Shown: positions 1 through 12,577, counted from the stretch's first letter. The stretch is 60,000 nt of DNA from Nematostella vectensis (GCF_932526225.1 NC_064035.1:21567969-21627968), one strand, 5' to 3'. Numbers and translations: made by a program. The notes: generated by a model not told the origin, from the letters alone.

Positions 1-3000
1 GAACGAGAGCCTCACTAGAAAGTACTCTCGGCAAATCCTTGAAGGCATACTGTACTTGCACACGAATCGGATAGTGCACAGAGACATTAAAGGTGAGCTA
101 AATTACAGTACTTTTATTTAAATCACACAACAGTAAAACAAAAATGCAATTAAAATCATGATGACGAGTTTTAATATCACCACGGGGAGATAGCCCCGCC
201 AATAAAAGACGAACAGTGCGGAACTTTACCATTTTTGGTTATATTTGATAAACAATCTGATTAACCAATCAGAGATGAGTATTACTATGCCCAGTCTCAC
301 GCGGACACGCCTCAACTCAAAGTGGGAAAACAAAATGGCGGTTCCGTTGAATCGGGAAAATCATGTTGAACGCCGCTTTTTAACTCTCTGCTAGCAGTGA
401 TTTCTTCTTATCTGTTTAAGCAGGGATTTCACCGACTCAGTGCGTCAGATATATCCTATTTGTGTTGTTTCTCATCGGCAACAGACCTCATTTGCAGGGT
501 TATTTTTACGACTTCACCGAATCGTACTGTAATGAACGCGGAAGGGTAAGCCACTGCTAGCAGGCTATAACATTGATCACCAATTATCTAGTTGTACGTT
601 TCATCAAGTCATACAAATGCACAAAATTTCCCTGGATTTATCTTGCTTTCGCACTCGGAATGAAGACACTCCAAGAAAAATTTTAGCTGGGATATTGAAA
701 CTAAAATGAATCTTATACAGAATGGCAGCGAGTCTTATTGAAAAAAATGAAGCTAAATCGTATACAGATTGGCCGCGAGTCACTGTTTATTGTATGCAAT
801 TTAAAGACACTACATGAAAGTACTGTTTAAATGTTTATATTTGATCCTGGAATAAATAGATTTGCTATGATCAGTAAATCTCAGGGATGGCAGTCATTAT
901 TCATTGCTGCATTAGTTTGCTATTACTCGTTGTAAAAAAAAGTCCTTACCACAAATGCTCACATTATGGTTTTTTTTATAAATGGATTCTAGAGGGGGCA
1001 CTTGTTTGAGGGGCTATGTTATGTGCTTATTCAATGAGGGGTGTATGTATACCTCAGTGTCAGAACCATCCCCAAAGGACTTCATTGTATCCAGCTCTGT
1101 TTTCATCATGATTCATTTTATTAAAAAAAAGGAAGTTTTGTGACACAAATCGTGCTTAATACACAGGTTCTTACACCAAGTTAGAGCCATTGAGGGTGTA
1201 TTTAATTGTGTGTGCAGACAAATGCAAAAAGGCATAAAGTGTAAACTAGGGTGAGGAAAAGGCATGGTAAGGGCAAAGGGGTGGTGACTAAGGGTATGTC
1301 TAATTGGGGGTGCTGACACAGGTTGTGAAGATGAAGTAAACTTGTACCATGTTTGATTACTAGGCCTTGGAGATAATAGGAGAATGGGAGTATAGTCATA
1401 CCCTGGGTACCAGAGGCTCCAAGCTTCACTAGAGCAGATATCATATGGAAAATATCTATTCATATTTGGTGATACTTCAGGCTTATTTTTTTCTCTCGCC
1501 AGTCTCTATTATATGCGCAAAGATTTTCTTTTTTTTATAAAAAGGGAATTAAATTAATTTGATTTGATAGGCAAGTCTGAGTGTTGAAGCTCCCCTTTAA
1601 AACTATAGTGATATTAAGAATTTATATGTTTGGGGTATATAGGTTTGAGTAATTGTTTGGGAGGTAAGTTTCTATACTTGGTATATTTTATGTATAGAAC
1701 TCAGGTTTGGGTATTTTTTTTTTTTTTGGGGGGGGCTAATTTGACAAAAAGTCCTTATCGCAAATGCTTATTTTAGCATATTATGCCCTTCTTTTTACCC
1801 CTCTTGTACCAGGTTTGATTACTAGGCCCTGGAGATTCTAGGAGTATGATTGTGCAGTCATAGATATCATACTGTATGGAAAATAAATATTTATATTTGG
1901 TGATACTTCAGGAGCATTTTTTATCTCAGTGCCTATTGCACAGAGTTTGTTTGTTGTCTTTTTTATAAAAATGGAATATAATTGATTTTATTTAATAAGC
2001 AAATCTGAGAGTTGAAGCTCCCTTATAGCAAGATTTTGTATGCTTGGGCTATAGAATTTAGGTTTTGTTATTTATTTGGGAGGTAAGTTTCTATGCTTGG
2101 TATATTTTATGTATAGAACTCAGGTTTGCGTATTTTTGAGGATGAGTAGGGGGGGCTAATTCATCAAAAAGTTCTTATCGCAAATGCTTATTTTAACATA
2201 TTATGCCCCTCTAGCATTAGATTTTAGAGGGGGCACTGGTTTGAGTGGCTATGTAATGCGCTTAATCAATGAGGGCTATTTTATGGTGTGTGCAGACAAA
2301 TAGGAAAAGGAGTGTAAAATTAAAGGTTGAGAAATGCATGGTAAGGGGAGTGAGGTTCAAGCTTTTGTATGATTTACGAATAGAACTCAGATTTGGGTTA
2401 CTTTTTGGGGGGAAGGGGGGGGGGGGCTATCTATTCTTGGTGGAGTTTTGGGTATAGAGTTCAGATGCAGGTATATTCTTAGGGGTGGCGCGGTTCCATT
2501 CTTTTGGGGGCATAAAATGTTCGTATCTGTCGGAACCAACAGTCATGTTTACAGCTAGAGTGCCCCCCCCCCCCCCCCCCCATGTTGTTGTGGTGGTCGC
2601 AGACATTTAGCTAAAGAATGATAAGAAGCGAACCCCCGAGAGACAAGGGTAGGGTAAAATGCTTTTCGTCTAAATGTTGACACGAATTTTCATACCTATT
2701 CTTCGGCGATTTTTCCCTGTTGTATAGACGTTGGGCCTTGACTCGCACTTTCGTCCTCACAATTCAACCTCCGCTCTCCTCAACTTTCACCATACCCTGT
2801 GGGCACTGGTTTCGGCTTGTGGTTAACATTGTTTTAGTATGCCATGATCCTCATTTATCCTAGTTTAGTCCTGTCAAGGTTCTAAGCCGTAGAATTTGGT
2901 CCATCACACTCATATTTCTCTTTTTCTAAACGTAAACATTACGAAAAGAGTTTCGATTTTACGGCAGTCTCCAATAAAAGCACTCAATTTGAAAAGCTTT

Positions 3001-5349
3001 CCCAAACGATATTTTACTTTCGAGCACAGGAGCTATCAATCAAATATCAAACTTGGTATAGAGCAGGATATTTTGCTGTTTTGGCCGATTTTTGCGATGC
3101 GACGTCTCGCTAACAAAACAAATTCAAGTTTCAAACTCCGCGCGGCCATTTTGAATATTTGCATAATAATTAGGTAAATCGATATAACCAAAAATAGTAA
3201 TGTACGGCACTGACGAAGAATATATTTTAGTATTTCTAAGGCTCAATGAATTTTCAATAGCCATTTCTTCGTTGAATCGCTGCATCGTCTGACTGATTGT
3301 TCATTTTAGGTGCCAACATATTGAGAGATCTATACGGTAATGTCAAACTCGCAGACTTTGGGGCATCCAAAAGATTGCAGGTAACTTTCCTTTGGCTACT
3401 ATTTAATAATTATAAAATTGCATAATAACGGGTATTCAACGGATATCAGGTGCGTTTAGGTGCTATTCTCATGCGAGTTCCTATCCTTGTCAGACTATTC
3501 GCAGTAAAACTGGCTTCCGGTCAGTGCATGGTACCCCATACTGGATGGCCCCCGAGGTCATCAACGGCGAGGGCTACGGCAGGAAGGCCGATGTCTGGTA
3601 TGTCCTATAGAGGGGTAGATGGACGGACAGTCGGTCGGACAGACAGATACATAAACAGACAGACAGACTCGCAGATAGATAAGTGGACAAACGGACGGTT
3701 GGCTGCAACTGTCGTAGCATCGTTGCGGATTTACTAGTTTTTTGGCACATTGATTCACCGTCATTCATCGTCACATTTTTGTCAAAATGTCTGCTCGATA
3801 TCTTACTGGGTGGGGGGACAAATATGTAGGGGGGCTACGTTTTTTGGGCGCCCATTTTAGTCTGGTTTTAATATAATACTGGGCAAGAGAGTCATTGTTC
3901 AAATGAAAATTTTATTCAGTTCAAATGTTTCGTACTATTGTATATCTAGTTCCATATTGTTCAGGTACCAATCTTGTCTTTATATAAATAAATTTTCAGA
4001 ATCCCTCTCATGGTTTACAGGCAAAGCTGCCCGTTCTAATCAGTTAAACAAAACGAATACTTTAAAATGTTGCAAAACCGAGACTCAAATGTCTTTGTTA
4101 ACGTCGTCGACAACGTAGTTGTTTTCTAGCGAAACCAGTATTGGTTGTTTATCTCTGTGTTACTCTTAAACTAGGGAAAGTGAAGATTCATACTTAAATT
4201 AAACAGGACAAAATTGCCATGCTAGCTGATCTATATTTTAGTAAAGGTTAATGTTCAGTTACACTTAGTATGTATATCAAGTCTGTGGTTTTAAAGAGAT
4301 AAAATTATTGAATATAATAATGTGGAGGTGGTGGTGGTGGTGGGGGGGGGGGTGCAATTTTTTTGGCAACCCGTCTAGGGGGGTCACGATTTTTGGGCTT
4401 GGATTTGAGGGGGGGGGCGGAATTTTTGAGCCCAGGGTTTTGCAAAAATGCCGGCCCAACACCAACTCCCTCACCCACCCACCCACCCACCAACCCACCA
4501 GTAATTAATGACCGCTCTCTAAATATTTTTGCTCGACACAAAACTTCAACTTAAAACTTGAGGTCGAATAGCAATATAAATCATGTTATCTTTCACAGGA
4601 GCGTGGGGTGTACAGTGGTAGAAATGCTAACCACGAAGCCGCCATGGGCAGACTTCGAACCAATGGCTGCTCTTTTCAAGATTGCTACGCAGCCAACAGA
4701 ACCCGAACTTCCTAGCGACCTTTCAGTGGACGCCGTGGAATTTGTCAGGTCAACTCTTAGGATGTGAGTAATAACTAAGCCGTCAAGAATGGGCGGGGGG
4801 GGGGGGGGGTGGCTAATGTTGCTGGAACCATAGTAGGATCCAGGATCTAACAAAGGATGAGAAATAACAAGGGGGATAGTATGACAGGCCTGTGGAATTT
4901 TTGTATGTTAATAATATTTCCTATTTAGGCAGAAATGAGGTCCTAGGCCAGTCCTTTTGCTTTTTGGAACTATAATTGCACTTAGCCTGCTTGCAGGCGG
5001 TACTCGGTGTTATCATCGCGGAAAACCCGGTCGTTCGGTGATCGGGCGCCATCTTGCATTTTAAGCCGCGCGGCTCCTGGGGATGAGCATGCAAGTTGGC
5101 GCCCGATCACCGGACGAGCGGGTTTTCCGCGATGATAACACCGAGTACCGCCTGCAAGCAGGCTACGTTGCACTCGCCATGTTTGCGGAACCAACTGTTA
5201 CTGCAGAAGTCGTTAACATATGGGTAATCTCTTGCAAGGGCGTTAACAAATGGGTGATCACTTGCAGGAACTCCAAGTCCCGACCATCTGCTGACGAACT
5301 CTTGCGCTTCAGTTTTGTAACGAACTCGTCCATGTCAACGTGCTTATGA
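1..5349 (+). CDS. MAP3K2/3-like: MEKK2/3-type MAP kinase kinase kinase, C-terminal kinase-domain exons (5' partial)
   Basis: Serine/threonine kinase that by family would phosphorylate MAP2Ks in stress and growth-factor cascades in the cytoplasm. Five exons join in frame: 1-92, 3310-3380, 3494-3597, 4599-4763 and 5268-5349 (stop TGA 5347-5349), giving about 170 residues of the kinase C-lobe. Visible in order are the catalytic loop VHRDIKGAN (split by intron 1), DFGASKRLQ, the activation segment with [10 protein letters not shown], the [13 protein letters not shown] helix, KPPW, and the final [21 protein letters not shown] and [10 protein letters not shown] are typical of MEKK2/3 rather than other MAP3Ks. 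All junctions are GT/AG with compatible phases. The N-lobe and any PB1 domain lie upstream of the window. The tail after the kinase fold is very short ([11 protein letters not shown]). A 52 bp tandem duplication starts inside the last exon and covers the stop codon. Confidence 0.93.
93..3309 (+). other. MAP3K intron, mostly unique AT-rich sequence
   Basis: The donor GTGAGC follows position 92 and the acceptor TTTTAG ends at 3309. Apart from the direct repeat block at about 1000-2470 and homopolymer runs (C run near 2561-2581, G runs near 1730 and 2405-2427), I see no gene or recognisable element. Confidence 0.6.
1000..2470. repeat. Imperfect large direct repeat in MAP3K intron
   Basis: Two diverged copies of a roughly 430 bp block lie in tandem. 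About 1360-1710 matches about 1815-2135: both hold GATTACTAGGCC, ATTTGGTGATACTTCAGG, GTTGAAGCTCCC, GGGAGGTAAGTTTCTA and GTATAGAACTCAGGTTTG. A further partial copy (AGAGGGGGCACT, GTGTGCAGACAAAT, ATGCATGGTAAGGG) links about 995-1280 with 2225-2350. There is no coding potential. This is probably an old tandem duplication of intron sequence. Confidence 0.75.
3605..3705. repeat. Degenerate GGAC/ACAG simple repeat
   Basis: A short purine-rich stretch of 4-mer repeats (GGACGGACAGTCGG, then ACAGACAGACAG) starts just after the donor at 3598. Open frames across it are simple-repeat translations (SVCLSVC on the minus strand) and not genes. Confidence 0.7.
4981..5166. mobile_element. Fold-back element / MITE in last MAP3K intron
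   Basis: A near-perfect inverted repeat of about 70-80 bp per arm. The left arm begins TAGCCTGCTTGCAGGCGG (from about 4984) and the right arm ends CCGCCTGCAAGCAGGCTA (to about 5165). Arms match through ACTCGGTGTTATCATCGCGG and GATCGGGCGCCA, with a small loop near 5060-5080. This is typical of a non-autonomous fold-back DNA element. Its right edge is about 100 bp from the acceptor of the last MAP3K exon. Confidence 0.85.
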
Positions 5350-5416
5350 TGCAGAGTCGACCAATTTTGTAACGAACTCGTCCATGTAAACGTGCTTATG
5401 ATGCAGAGTCGACCAA
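5313..5416 (+). repeat. 52 bp tandem duplication across the MAP3K stop codon
   Basis: The unit starting TTTTGTAACGAACTCGTCCA at 5313 is repeated at 5365 with one visible change (TGTCAACG to TGTAAACG). The first copy encodes the end of the kinase tail including TGA; the second is 3' UTR. Confidence 0.9.
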
Positions 5417-5677
5417 GCGGAGGCGGCATCCGCATGGTGTTACCCCATCGGAATGGCTATGCACATTACCGCATGCGCAGTAAAAATGGATACAGACCGT
5501 TTCGGATAAGTTGCCATTGCAAGTTTGAGATGGTGGGGTGCGTCTGGGTAATGGAGTTGTGCAGACGTATACCATTGGGCCAATCCAGGATTTGTTCTAG
5601 AAATCCTGTCCGAAGGGGATGTCTGCACCGCTCCCGGACCCGAACACCCGGTTGACACCTGTTGTTTGTCTGCCATA

Positions 5678-5830
5678 GTGAGTCGTCATTATCTGTGAGT
5701 CGTCATTATCTGTGATTCGTCATTATCTGTGATTCGTCGTGGTTATCTGTGAGTCGTCGTCATCTGTGAGTTGTCGTTATCTGTGAGTCGTCATCATCTG
5801 TAAGTCGTCTTTATGCGTGAATCGTCTTCG
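5678..5830. repeat. Degenerate ~18 bp tandem repeat
   Basis: About eight imperfect copies of a GTGAGTCGTCATTATCT-like unit (variants GTGATTCGTC, GTGAGTTGTC, GTAAGTCGTC), ending near GTGAATCGTC at 5818-5826. Confidence 0.8.
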
Positions 5831-6044
5831 CCAGGAAAACATAGCAAATCGGGCAACGCTTGTCATTATTTTCGGATAGATTGATTTTTTAAGGCTTTCA
5901 TTTCAAATACTTTATGGATGAAGCAAACTCGTTATATTAAGGTGAGACATTGATAGTTATTTTGCTATACATATGTATCTTGTTTTAGCTGCCGGGTATA
6001 CACATATTTCATTAGTCCAGTTTCGAGTTCCACTGTGCCTGCTG

Positions 6045-6236
6045 GTCAGAGGCACCGAGGACGCATAAATACAGTGCAAGCCTCAGCTTCAATTGAATTG
6101 ATTGCAAATACCAGCGAGATAATGTTTTCACAGGTTTTTGCATTGTTTTATTCCAAGTCCAGAGATTCTCGCTGCAATGCGCATGAAATTTGCCTCAAGT
6201 CGAGGCTTACACTGTATTTATGCGTCCTTAGTCTGT
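6045..6236. mobile_element. Short MITE with ~30 bp terminal inverted repeats
   Basis: The left arm holds GAGGACGCATAAATACAGTG at 6057-6076. The right arm, in reverse complement, holds AAGGACGCATAAATACAGTG (about 6211-6230). The arms also pair through GCAAGCCTC/GTAAGCCTC. The interior is about 110 bp and non-coding. The superfamily cannot be assigned. Confidence 0.75.
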
Positions 6237-7389
6237 AAGTTCAGCGGTCATAGTGGAAATTGGGCTTTTAAGGCTGATTACTGTAAAAAAAGTGGAAAAT
6301 GATGAATAACAAACATCCCTGGTTAGGAAAAACAAGTCTTGTATCTGTTAATAAGATTTAGAGAAGTTAAATTAAGTTTTGTAGCGAGGTCCTTCTAATT
6401 AATGAACGCATTTTCAATACAAGAAAACATTATTATTGGCCAAACTTTGTTTTCCATTCTCTTATAGTCAAACTTAATTGAAAAAGGTGTATTTGAGGAA
6501 GTTAAAATAAATAAACTTCTAAATTCGACCATAGAGACACTTAAACGCAATATATGCAATATTGTGCAAAGCTTTGTTTTCAGACAGGTACCACTAAGAA
6601 TCTTTAAATATGTTTTACATTTTGCCATTGTAAAAGTCCGCTTTTGTTTGTTTTTCTCTATTTCCTGATCTTTATTTCTGACTTTTATCCCTGAAGCAGG
6701 CAAAAATATAATATATGATATAACTATGCTAACTCCGAGACGGAGTCAACATTCAGCTCGATTAATCCAAGGTTACACAATCCTACATCTGTAAGCTCGT
6801 AGAAAACCTTCACTAGCAATTTTTACCCGTAAACTGAGAGCTATGAAGAGTTGTTTTTTAGTCGCCCGGGCACCCTAGGTACGCACTGAATTTTTTCCCG
6901 GCATTCGTGAATGTCAATATGCATGCTAGGTACAATATATCCTAGTTGCTGTAAATATTTGTTCTAGAGAATTGTAGATATATACTGGTCAATACTATGG
7001 ATTTTTTTTCACAATAAAATGGTTTCAACAAGCCCTTGTGACGTCTCTGAAATCTAGTGGCCCGCACACACTTTCAACTATTCAAATTGCGACCAATCAA
7101 TTATTGCTAGCAAAGGATTTATAGGGAAAGGGGATCAGCTTATGACCAGGGATCAAAATAGCGCTTATGAGATGGAAATCTCTTTCAGGTTATTGGGATC
7201 ACTATTTGGGATTAAGGATCACGTTTTCACTCAAAGTTTGGATCGGGATAATTCTTCAGCATCGGAATTGGAATCGCTTGCTCTATACCTTGCAGCCGTC
7301 TATCTCATATACGAGGTTTGTTTTGTCTTCATTTAGGCTAAAAAGCCTTGGAAGATTGTTATTGAAGATAACTAAAAAATGGTTTGGAT

Positions 7390-7692
7390 TCATAACATTG
7401 AAAAAGCTTCCCGGGGGCGCACCCTTGAAACATCGGTGCCGTAAAGATTTTTTTTAGCGGTCTTGGGAACTGGCACTGGCAAATAATCTCGGTACTGTCT
7501 AAAGACTTGCAGACCTTGCAGAAGGCTTTCCACCACACACTCCGCCGTTTTCCACCGAGAGAAGTCTGGACACGAGACAGGTGTCTTTGTCACGTGACTG
7601 GCCTCTTTGCAGCGTGCTGCACTGACTACTTTTAGCGATGACGTAATGTCTAAGTTGTGTGCGTTTTGCCATACGGAAGAAAGGGATCGCAA
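7390..7692 (-). other. Unassigned 100-codon minus-strand open frame
   Basis: Starts MRSLSSVWQNAHNLD, has balanced composition including four Cys, and shows no motif I recognise. It stands alone in intergenic DNA, with no clear partner exon. It could be an exon of an unannotated gene, a TE remnant or chance; I favour chance or a remnant. Confidence 0.2.
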
Positions 7693-9369
7693 AGTTAAAA
7701 TCGAATACTCAACCTATTTCAGAGTGCAGTGTTAGCGGTTACTCACATGGAAAAATAATATTTCAAAAATGAATGTGTTAAAGGTGCTAAAAGGTAAGAG
7801 GTCTTATGGCGTCTGATATCGTCCTGCTAGACATCTAGCACGCGATCTTCGGAATCGATTTCTCTTTTGTTTGGAATTCCTTCTTTAAAAACATTGTGAT
7901 CTTAGAAACGTAGCATAATTGAGTGTACACCATGATGTGATACAACATGATTTGATACACCATCCGCTAAGAGTTCTATCATAGCGCACTGAAATTCTGA
8001 AAGGTTAATTAGAGTTTCTCTACAATACCTATTCCTTTTCACACAAAAAAATTGCCAAGGCAACGACGTCATCGTGCCAATCAATTTGAATGGCACACTT
8101 GGTCTGCGGTAAATTTGGGAAATTAGTTACCTTTTGTATTTTCAATCAATTAAAATCAATAAAATAGGCATGAAACACGTCAAGATAAGTTCTTTTAAAA
8201 GCTGTCAACCACTGAAATTTCCTTCTATGGTTTATACATACATTATTTTAAAAAAAGCATACATTTTCACTTCTAAAAACGCTGAAATAAGTGGATTATC
8301 ATCGAATCTTACAAATAGGTTAGATAAACAATTAATAAAAAATATTACACATTTGTTTATCATCCAGTAAACGTAAAAACTAGTTACATGTTCTAACACA
8401 GGAAGCTCGGTATCTTTACACAAAGTATCACCCTTATCTTGGCTGAGCAGCCCATCAATCCGCCTACCATTTTAGGGGGGTAGGGGGGGAATAGCTTCCT
8501 CAAATCCGCCGATCTGTTCCAGTTTTCCCATCCCATACCAGTATACCACGTATGTCATAAATCCATACCGTCAATCCGCTCGATTTTACTTTAGATCGGT
8601 AAACCTGCACCAACCCTCCCCCTTTACCATGTTGAAACAAGTCATGTAAAACTTTCATTGCCCGCAAATGACTGTCATAACTTGTTCCCCAATTGTGACC
8701 AGTCAGTTGTTAAAAAACATTTTTTTTTATAATACCAGTGGTTACTGTAATATGCTAGGTTTAAGAAAACATCAGCGCCTTTATTTATAACCACGAATTT
8801 CAAATGAGCTTCACCCAGCTTCAAAACTAAGCGCCACCCTAATCGCGATATCTATATTCCAAATGGGCCATTTGCGCTTCTAGTTAGCGCATGTTGACCT
8901 GCCGATATTCCGAACTCTAAGAAGGAGATATCAGGCCAGGCGAATCAAGAGAATTATAAGCAACACGTATAGAATTTTTTAGGGGGGGTGGGGGTGGGGG
9001 AGTAGCCTTTTTCTTCTTTATTGGCAAAACCACGTAAATAAAGTGTGTAATGTAAACAAGCTGAGTTAGAGAATATGTCAGAAAAACATTAGAAGAAAAT
9101 ATTATAAATGAAAGTTTTTAATACATTTTTTGTGGTTATTGTAAGATCTGCTATGTTGGATTTCTCCCCAAATGTGAGTTTCAAATTGAAGGGCTTTATT
9201 CGGTGTTCTAGAAGACCGCGAAACTCAAAACGCCCAAAACCACTTGATGTCAGCCAAAGGGCATTTGCGCTATGACGTTATTCAGCGCTGAAGTATAGCG
9301 CTTGTTATCGGAATTACTTTATTCAATTACACCATCGCGTATCTAACAGAACACTAGATATGTCGGGTT

Positions 9370-12300
9370 TTAAGGCGGGGGTCTACCTGAACTCATAGCA
9401 AATTGAGTGGTGTTGCAAAAAAAATCACAACTGTCAAAGTTTTCATCATAACTATAGCAAACCATATATCATTGGAAAGGTTATGAGATGACGATTCTGA
9501 TTTTATATTTTATTCCGTGAAATATGACAATGTAATTTGATACCAGGCTTTCAAAAAGACACATGTTGAGTAAGGAGAGTTTTTATTTAAGAAAAAATAA
9601 CTCCTTGCAGATTGAATGGAATTTCGATTTTTCTTCATTGTACTATTGCTAGAACACTAATAATTAAAATGAGTTGAGGAAATTTTGGAATTCCAAAAAA
9701 TAAGCCAATAGAAGTCATTTAAATTTGCATAATAGGAAAATTGACTTCATCAGTCCATAACTTTCTTTTAAAAAATTAAAGAGGAAATCCCTCAACTCAT
9801 TTTAATCACCTCAGTTATATCTATCAATGCTGAAAGTTTGAGGTCAATTGAACAAATTCTTGAAGAGATATCTTTTCTTGAAGCCCGAAAAGCAAAAATT
9901 CGGGAAAATGCCTTTAAAGTTGACAATAATCACAAAAACGCTGTTTCTTATCATATAAGCAATGTTCTTGAAAATATTTTAGCTAAAATGCTCCAGACTC
10001 GTAAGTAACACCCTCAGCACTCCTTAGAGCCTCCTCCCTGCGTACTCTGCGCATCTGGGTGGCCTGTCTTTTCTTCTTTGCCTTTTCAGACACTTGCCTG
10101 TCTGCTTTCTGCACCCGCTTTCTGATCCCTGCTTTGTATGGCTGCCAGCAGGAATCAAAAGACTCTCCATCACTTTCTCCCTACTAGCAGCCCCCCCATG
10201 AAAATGGCAGACAGCAGATGCTGCTGCAAATCGCACCACCTTTGGGCCATGGTGCTTGTGTTTTGGGCATCGGGCCCAAACCAACGAATTAATACATTCG
10301 TTAGGGTTCTGTGTCTTTCCACGAACACATCTCTTCAGTAAATCAGTCTCACTCAAGCTCATGTATACTGGCCGCAGTACCTCTAGAAAAACCTCAGGTA
10401 AGCAGTCTGCTGAGTCGTAACTGGAGGTACCGGTGGCTTCGTCCTGTTGGAACTTACACCAGGAATTTGCCCCTTTTGGGCAGTAGCGATGCTGTTTTTG
10501 AAGATCTGGCACCCCAATATTGTGGTGTAGAGATGCAATTATATTCTTTTTCATCGCATATACTGCCACATCAATGTCTCTTTCTGTGGGATTGGTATCT
10601 TGCACAGTGTTCTGGCGAATTGCCAGACCATACTCCTTTTGGAGTTTTTTTTATCTTGGCCTCTGTGAGGCGGCCACGGCCACCAATCGTATGGCCATCA
10701 TCTAGCTTCCCTTTTCTCCTACTCTTCAACTGGAGCAACCGCTTTCCCATCCTTTTTTGCACGTGCCCCACACAGTCTAATTTTTCCACCCTACATTCAT
10801 CGTAAATGTCTTGGACAGAGTTGTGTGATTTACTGTCCCCATCGCAAATCATCCACTTGTACCTGATGTTGTAGCGTTCCATGGATCTACTCCAGAGCAC
10901 AACAGCACCCTCTGCCTCCATGGCAGGAGAACTTCCAACAAAGTTTATGTCACATGCACCTGAAGCCACATGTTCTAGTATCCAATCCTCAAACTTTCCA
11001 TCATCAGAAATTTTGCCTCTGTTTATGGTACATGTCTGGCATTGTTTGGAGAGGACATGGTAGTCTAGGACCTCTCCAGTGTCTATAGAAATAGCAAAAA
11101 CCACTCCAGTGAGTGATGTGAAGCCTCTCTTGGCCCAGGTTCCATCAAAACTGACAGCCACGTCAAGAAGCTCAAACTCCTTGCCATCATCTCCCATCAG
11201 CTTCTGACGCAGTCTTTTTGCGGCCGAACACATTTCACGTCTTCCCTCCTCTTCCTGAGCATTGACAATTATGTCCAATTGTTTGTAATATGCTGCTTTG
11301 CTAACGCATGGCATATTCATGACTCTGCAAAATGAAGCAAGTCCCTCATATCCATTTCCACTTTCCAGGGAGTGGTACACTACTCGCCGGTTGACATCGA
11401 AAGACTTGCCTCTTTGGTGGATTTGACTTGATGTTGTCAGAGTTTCAGTTTCATGACAGGAACTGCACTTAACCTCGAAAGAGGATTTCAGCCCTGCCCT
11501 TGCTGAAGTAGTTTCTTTTATTTCAAGTTTACCTGCAATAAAACAAACACTTAGAATCGCTAGCTAATGAATCAGCCATTGATTCAAACAGAATAATTGT
11601 TACTTATAATATGAGTCTTACAGTCCCGCTGAGTTCAAGAAATCATAAGGTCACGTATTCTGTGTATATAGTAATTTCCAAATCTGAGACCAATCATATA
11701 AACTAAATCACTATATTGAGTTTATCAGCGAAAACAAAATGATGTTATTTTTCAAAATACTCACCTTCTTCGCATCTATGAACATCGGAAAGATATGAAG
11801 AGAGGCATCCCAAGTCCACGACTCGATATTCGCAGGCTTCAGCATCATCACCAGATACCTCCTCGTGGTCTGAGTCAAATTTTGAAAGGCTTTGATCGTC
11901 CGAAGAAAACTCTCCGTCAAAGCTTTCATTGTAGCCATGGTCGCTAAGCTTCTTTCTAGAAGCACTTGCTGGAGCTTGTTCACTGTGATCTGGAGTATAA
12001 TCTGCCGATCGAGAGTGTGAGGGTCCTGGTTCTTCGACGAGGCCACGAGTTGTTTGAGAGCTTTCATCTCTGTCTGAGCGGTTCAGCTCCTGTTTTTGCT
12101 TGCCGTAAAACACGCGTTTTCTTTTCTTTCGGTACGTCGAAGAGTCTTTTTCTCCGACCATTATTTTTCAAGGTCTTTTAAAGAGTTGATATGAGTTGTA
12201 TATAGCTTTGAGGATCGCGGTTCGATAAGTTTAGAAGTTTTGCTGGATTTTGCACATATATATCCCATAATAGTTGTGTATTTTGCTGTCAACCGCTGGA

Positions 12301-12577
12301 CAGTTGTTTCAAGAGAGATTTGAGGAGATTTGTATGGCGATTGGGCCCCATTGGAGTAGAAAAAATGCGCCGAATTCAAAAGAAACAGTAATCGTTGCCA
12401 TGGCAACGTGATCTTCAAACTTGACACAACTTTTTAAAAGCGCTCGGGCTTATCGAAAAAGAGTCAGGACAGTTGTAAGACAACATTGAATTGATAAAGG
12501 AATAGCCGAATATGATATTTATCGAAAAAAATTTTTTTTGATGTCTGTAGTGAGTTTCAGGTAGACCCCCGCCTTAA
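9370..12577 (-). mobile_element. Kolobok-like DNA transposon with TTAA target sites
   Basis: A 3.2 kb element bounded by TTAA at 9370-9373 and 12574-12577. The terminal inverted repeats read inwards as GGCGGGGGTCTACCTGAACTC on the left, and on the right as the same sequence with one extra A. Inside, the minus strand encodes a two-exon transposase with the 'Mutator-like' domain. An internal inverted repeat (ATTAAAATGAGTTGAGG at about 9664 against its complement at about 9790) lies near the left end. TTAA duplication with a transposase of this type suggests the Kolobok superfamily; that family assignment is from memory and needs a search. Ends look intact but the ORF is broken. Confidence 0.8.
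9983..12161 (-). pseudogene. Kolobok/Mutator-like transposase, two exons, frameshifted
   Basis: Would cut and paste the surrounding element. Exon 1 (12161-11765) starts MVGEKDSSTYRKKRKRVF, basic then acidic/Ser-rich, and ends at a GTGAGT donor. Exon 2 begins at 11532 after TTGCAG and joins in frame (EEG-KLEIKET). It carries a CxxC-type pair (KCSSCHE), DVAVSFDGTWAKRGF, TGVVFAISIDTGEVLDYHVL, WMICDGDSKS, CVGHVQKRMGKRL, and later CPKGANSWC and TQNPNECINSLVWARCPK. Two breaks are visible. One is in an 8-base A run (10645-10652 on +), after which the protein continues one frame over as YGLAIRQNT. The other is near 10165-10185, after which the basic tail KAKKKRQATQMRRVRREEA runs to a stop at 9983. 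Homopolymer sequencing error is possible for the first; together they suggest an inactive copy. Confidence 0.85.

Larger units (their letters stand above)
5417..9369. other. Intergenic region after MAP3K
   Basis: Contains the degenerate array at 5678-5830 and the MITE at 6045-6236. Possible polyadenylation hexamers AATAAA occur around 6505 and 7013, but the MAP3K transcript end cannot be fixed. The minus frame 7692-7390 is open for 100 codons, but I do not recognise it. G-rich runs lie near 8475 and 8985. Nothing else is supported. Confidence 0.5.

Noticed and set aside
4277-4554. Pro/His-rich and Gly/Trp-rich frames on both strands
   Set aside because: They come from G- and C-rich simple sequence in a MAP3K intron; no exon fits.
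10138-10805. Plus-strand open frames at 10138-10341 and 10311-10805
   Set aside because: They are shadows of the minus-strand transposase, which has clear family motifs.
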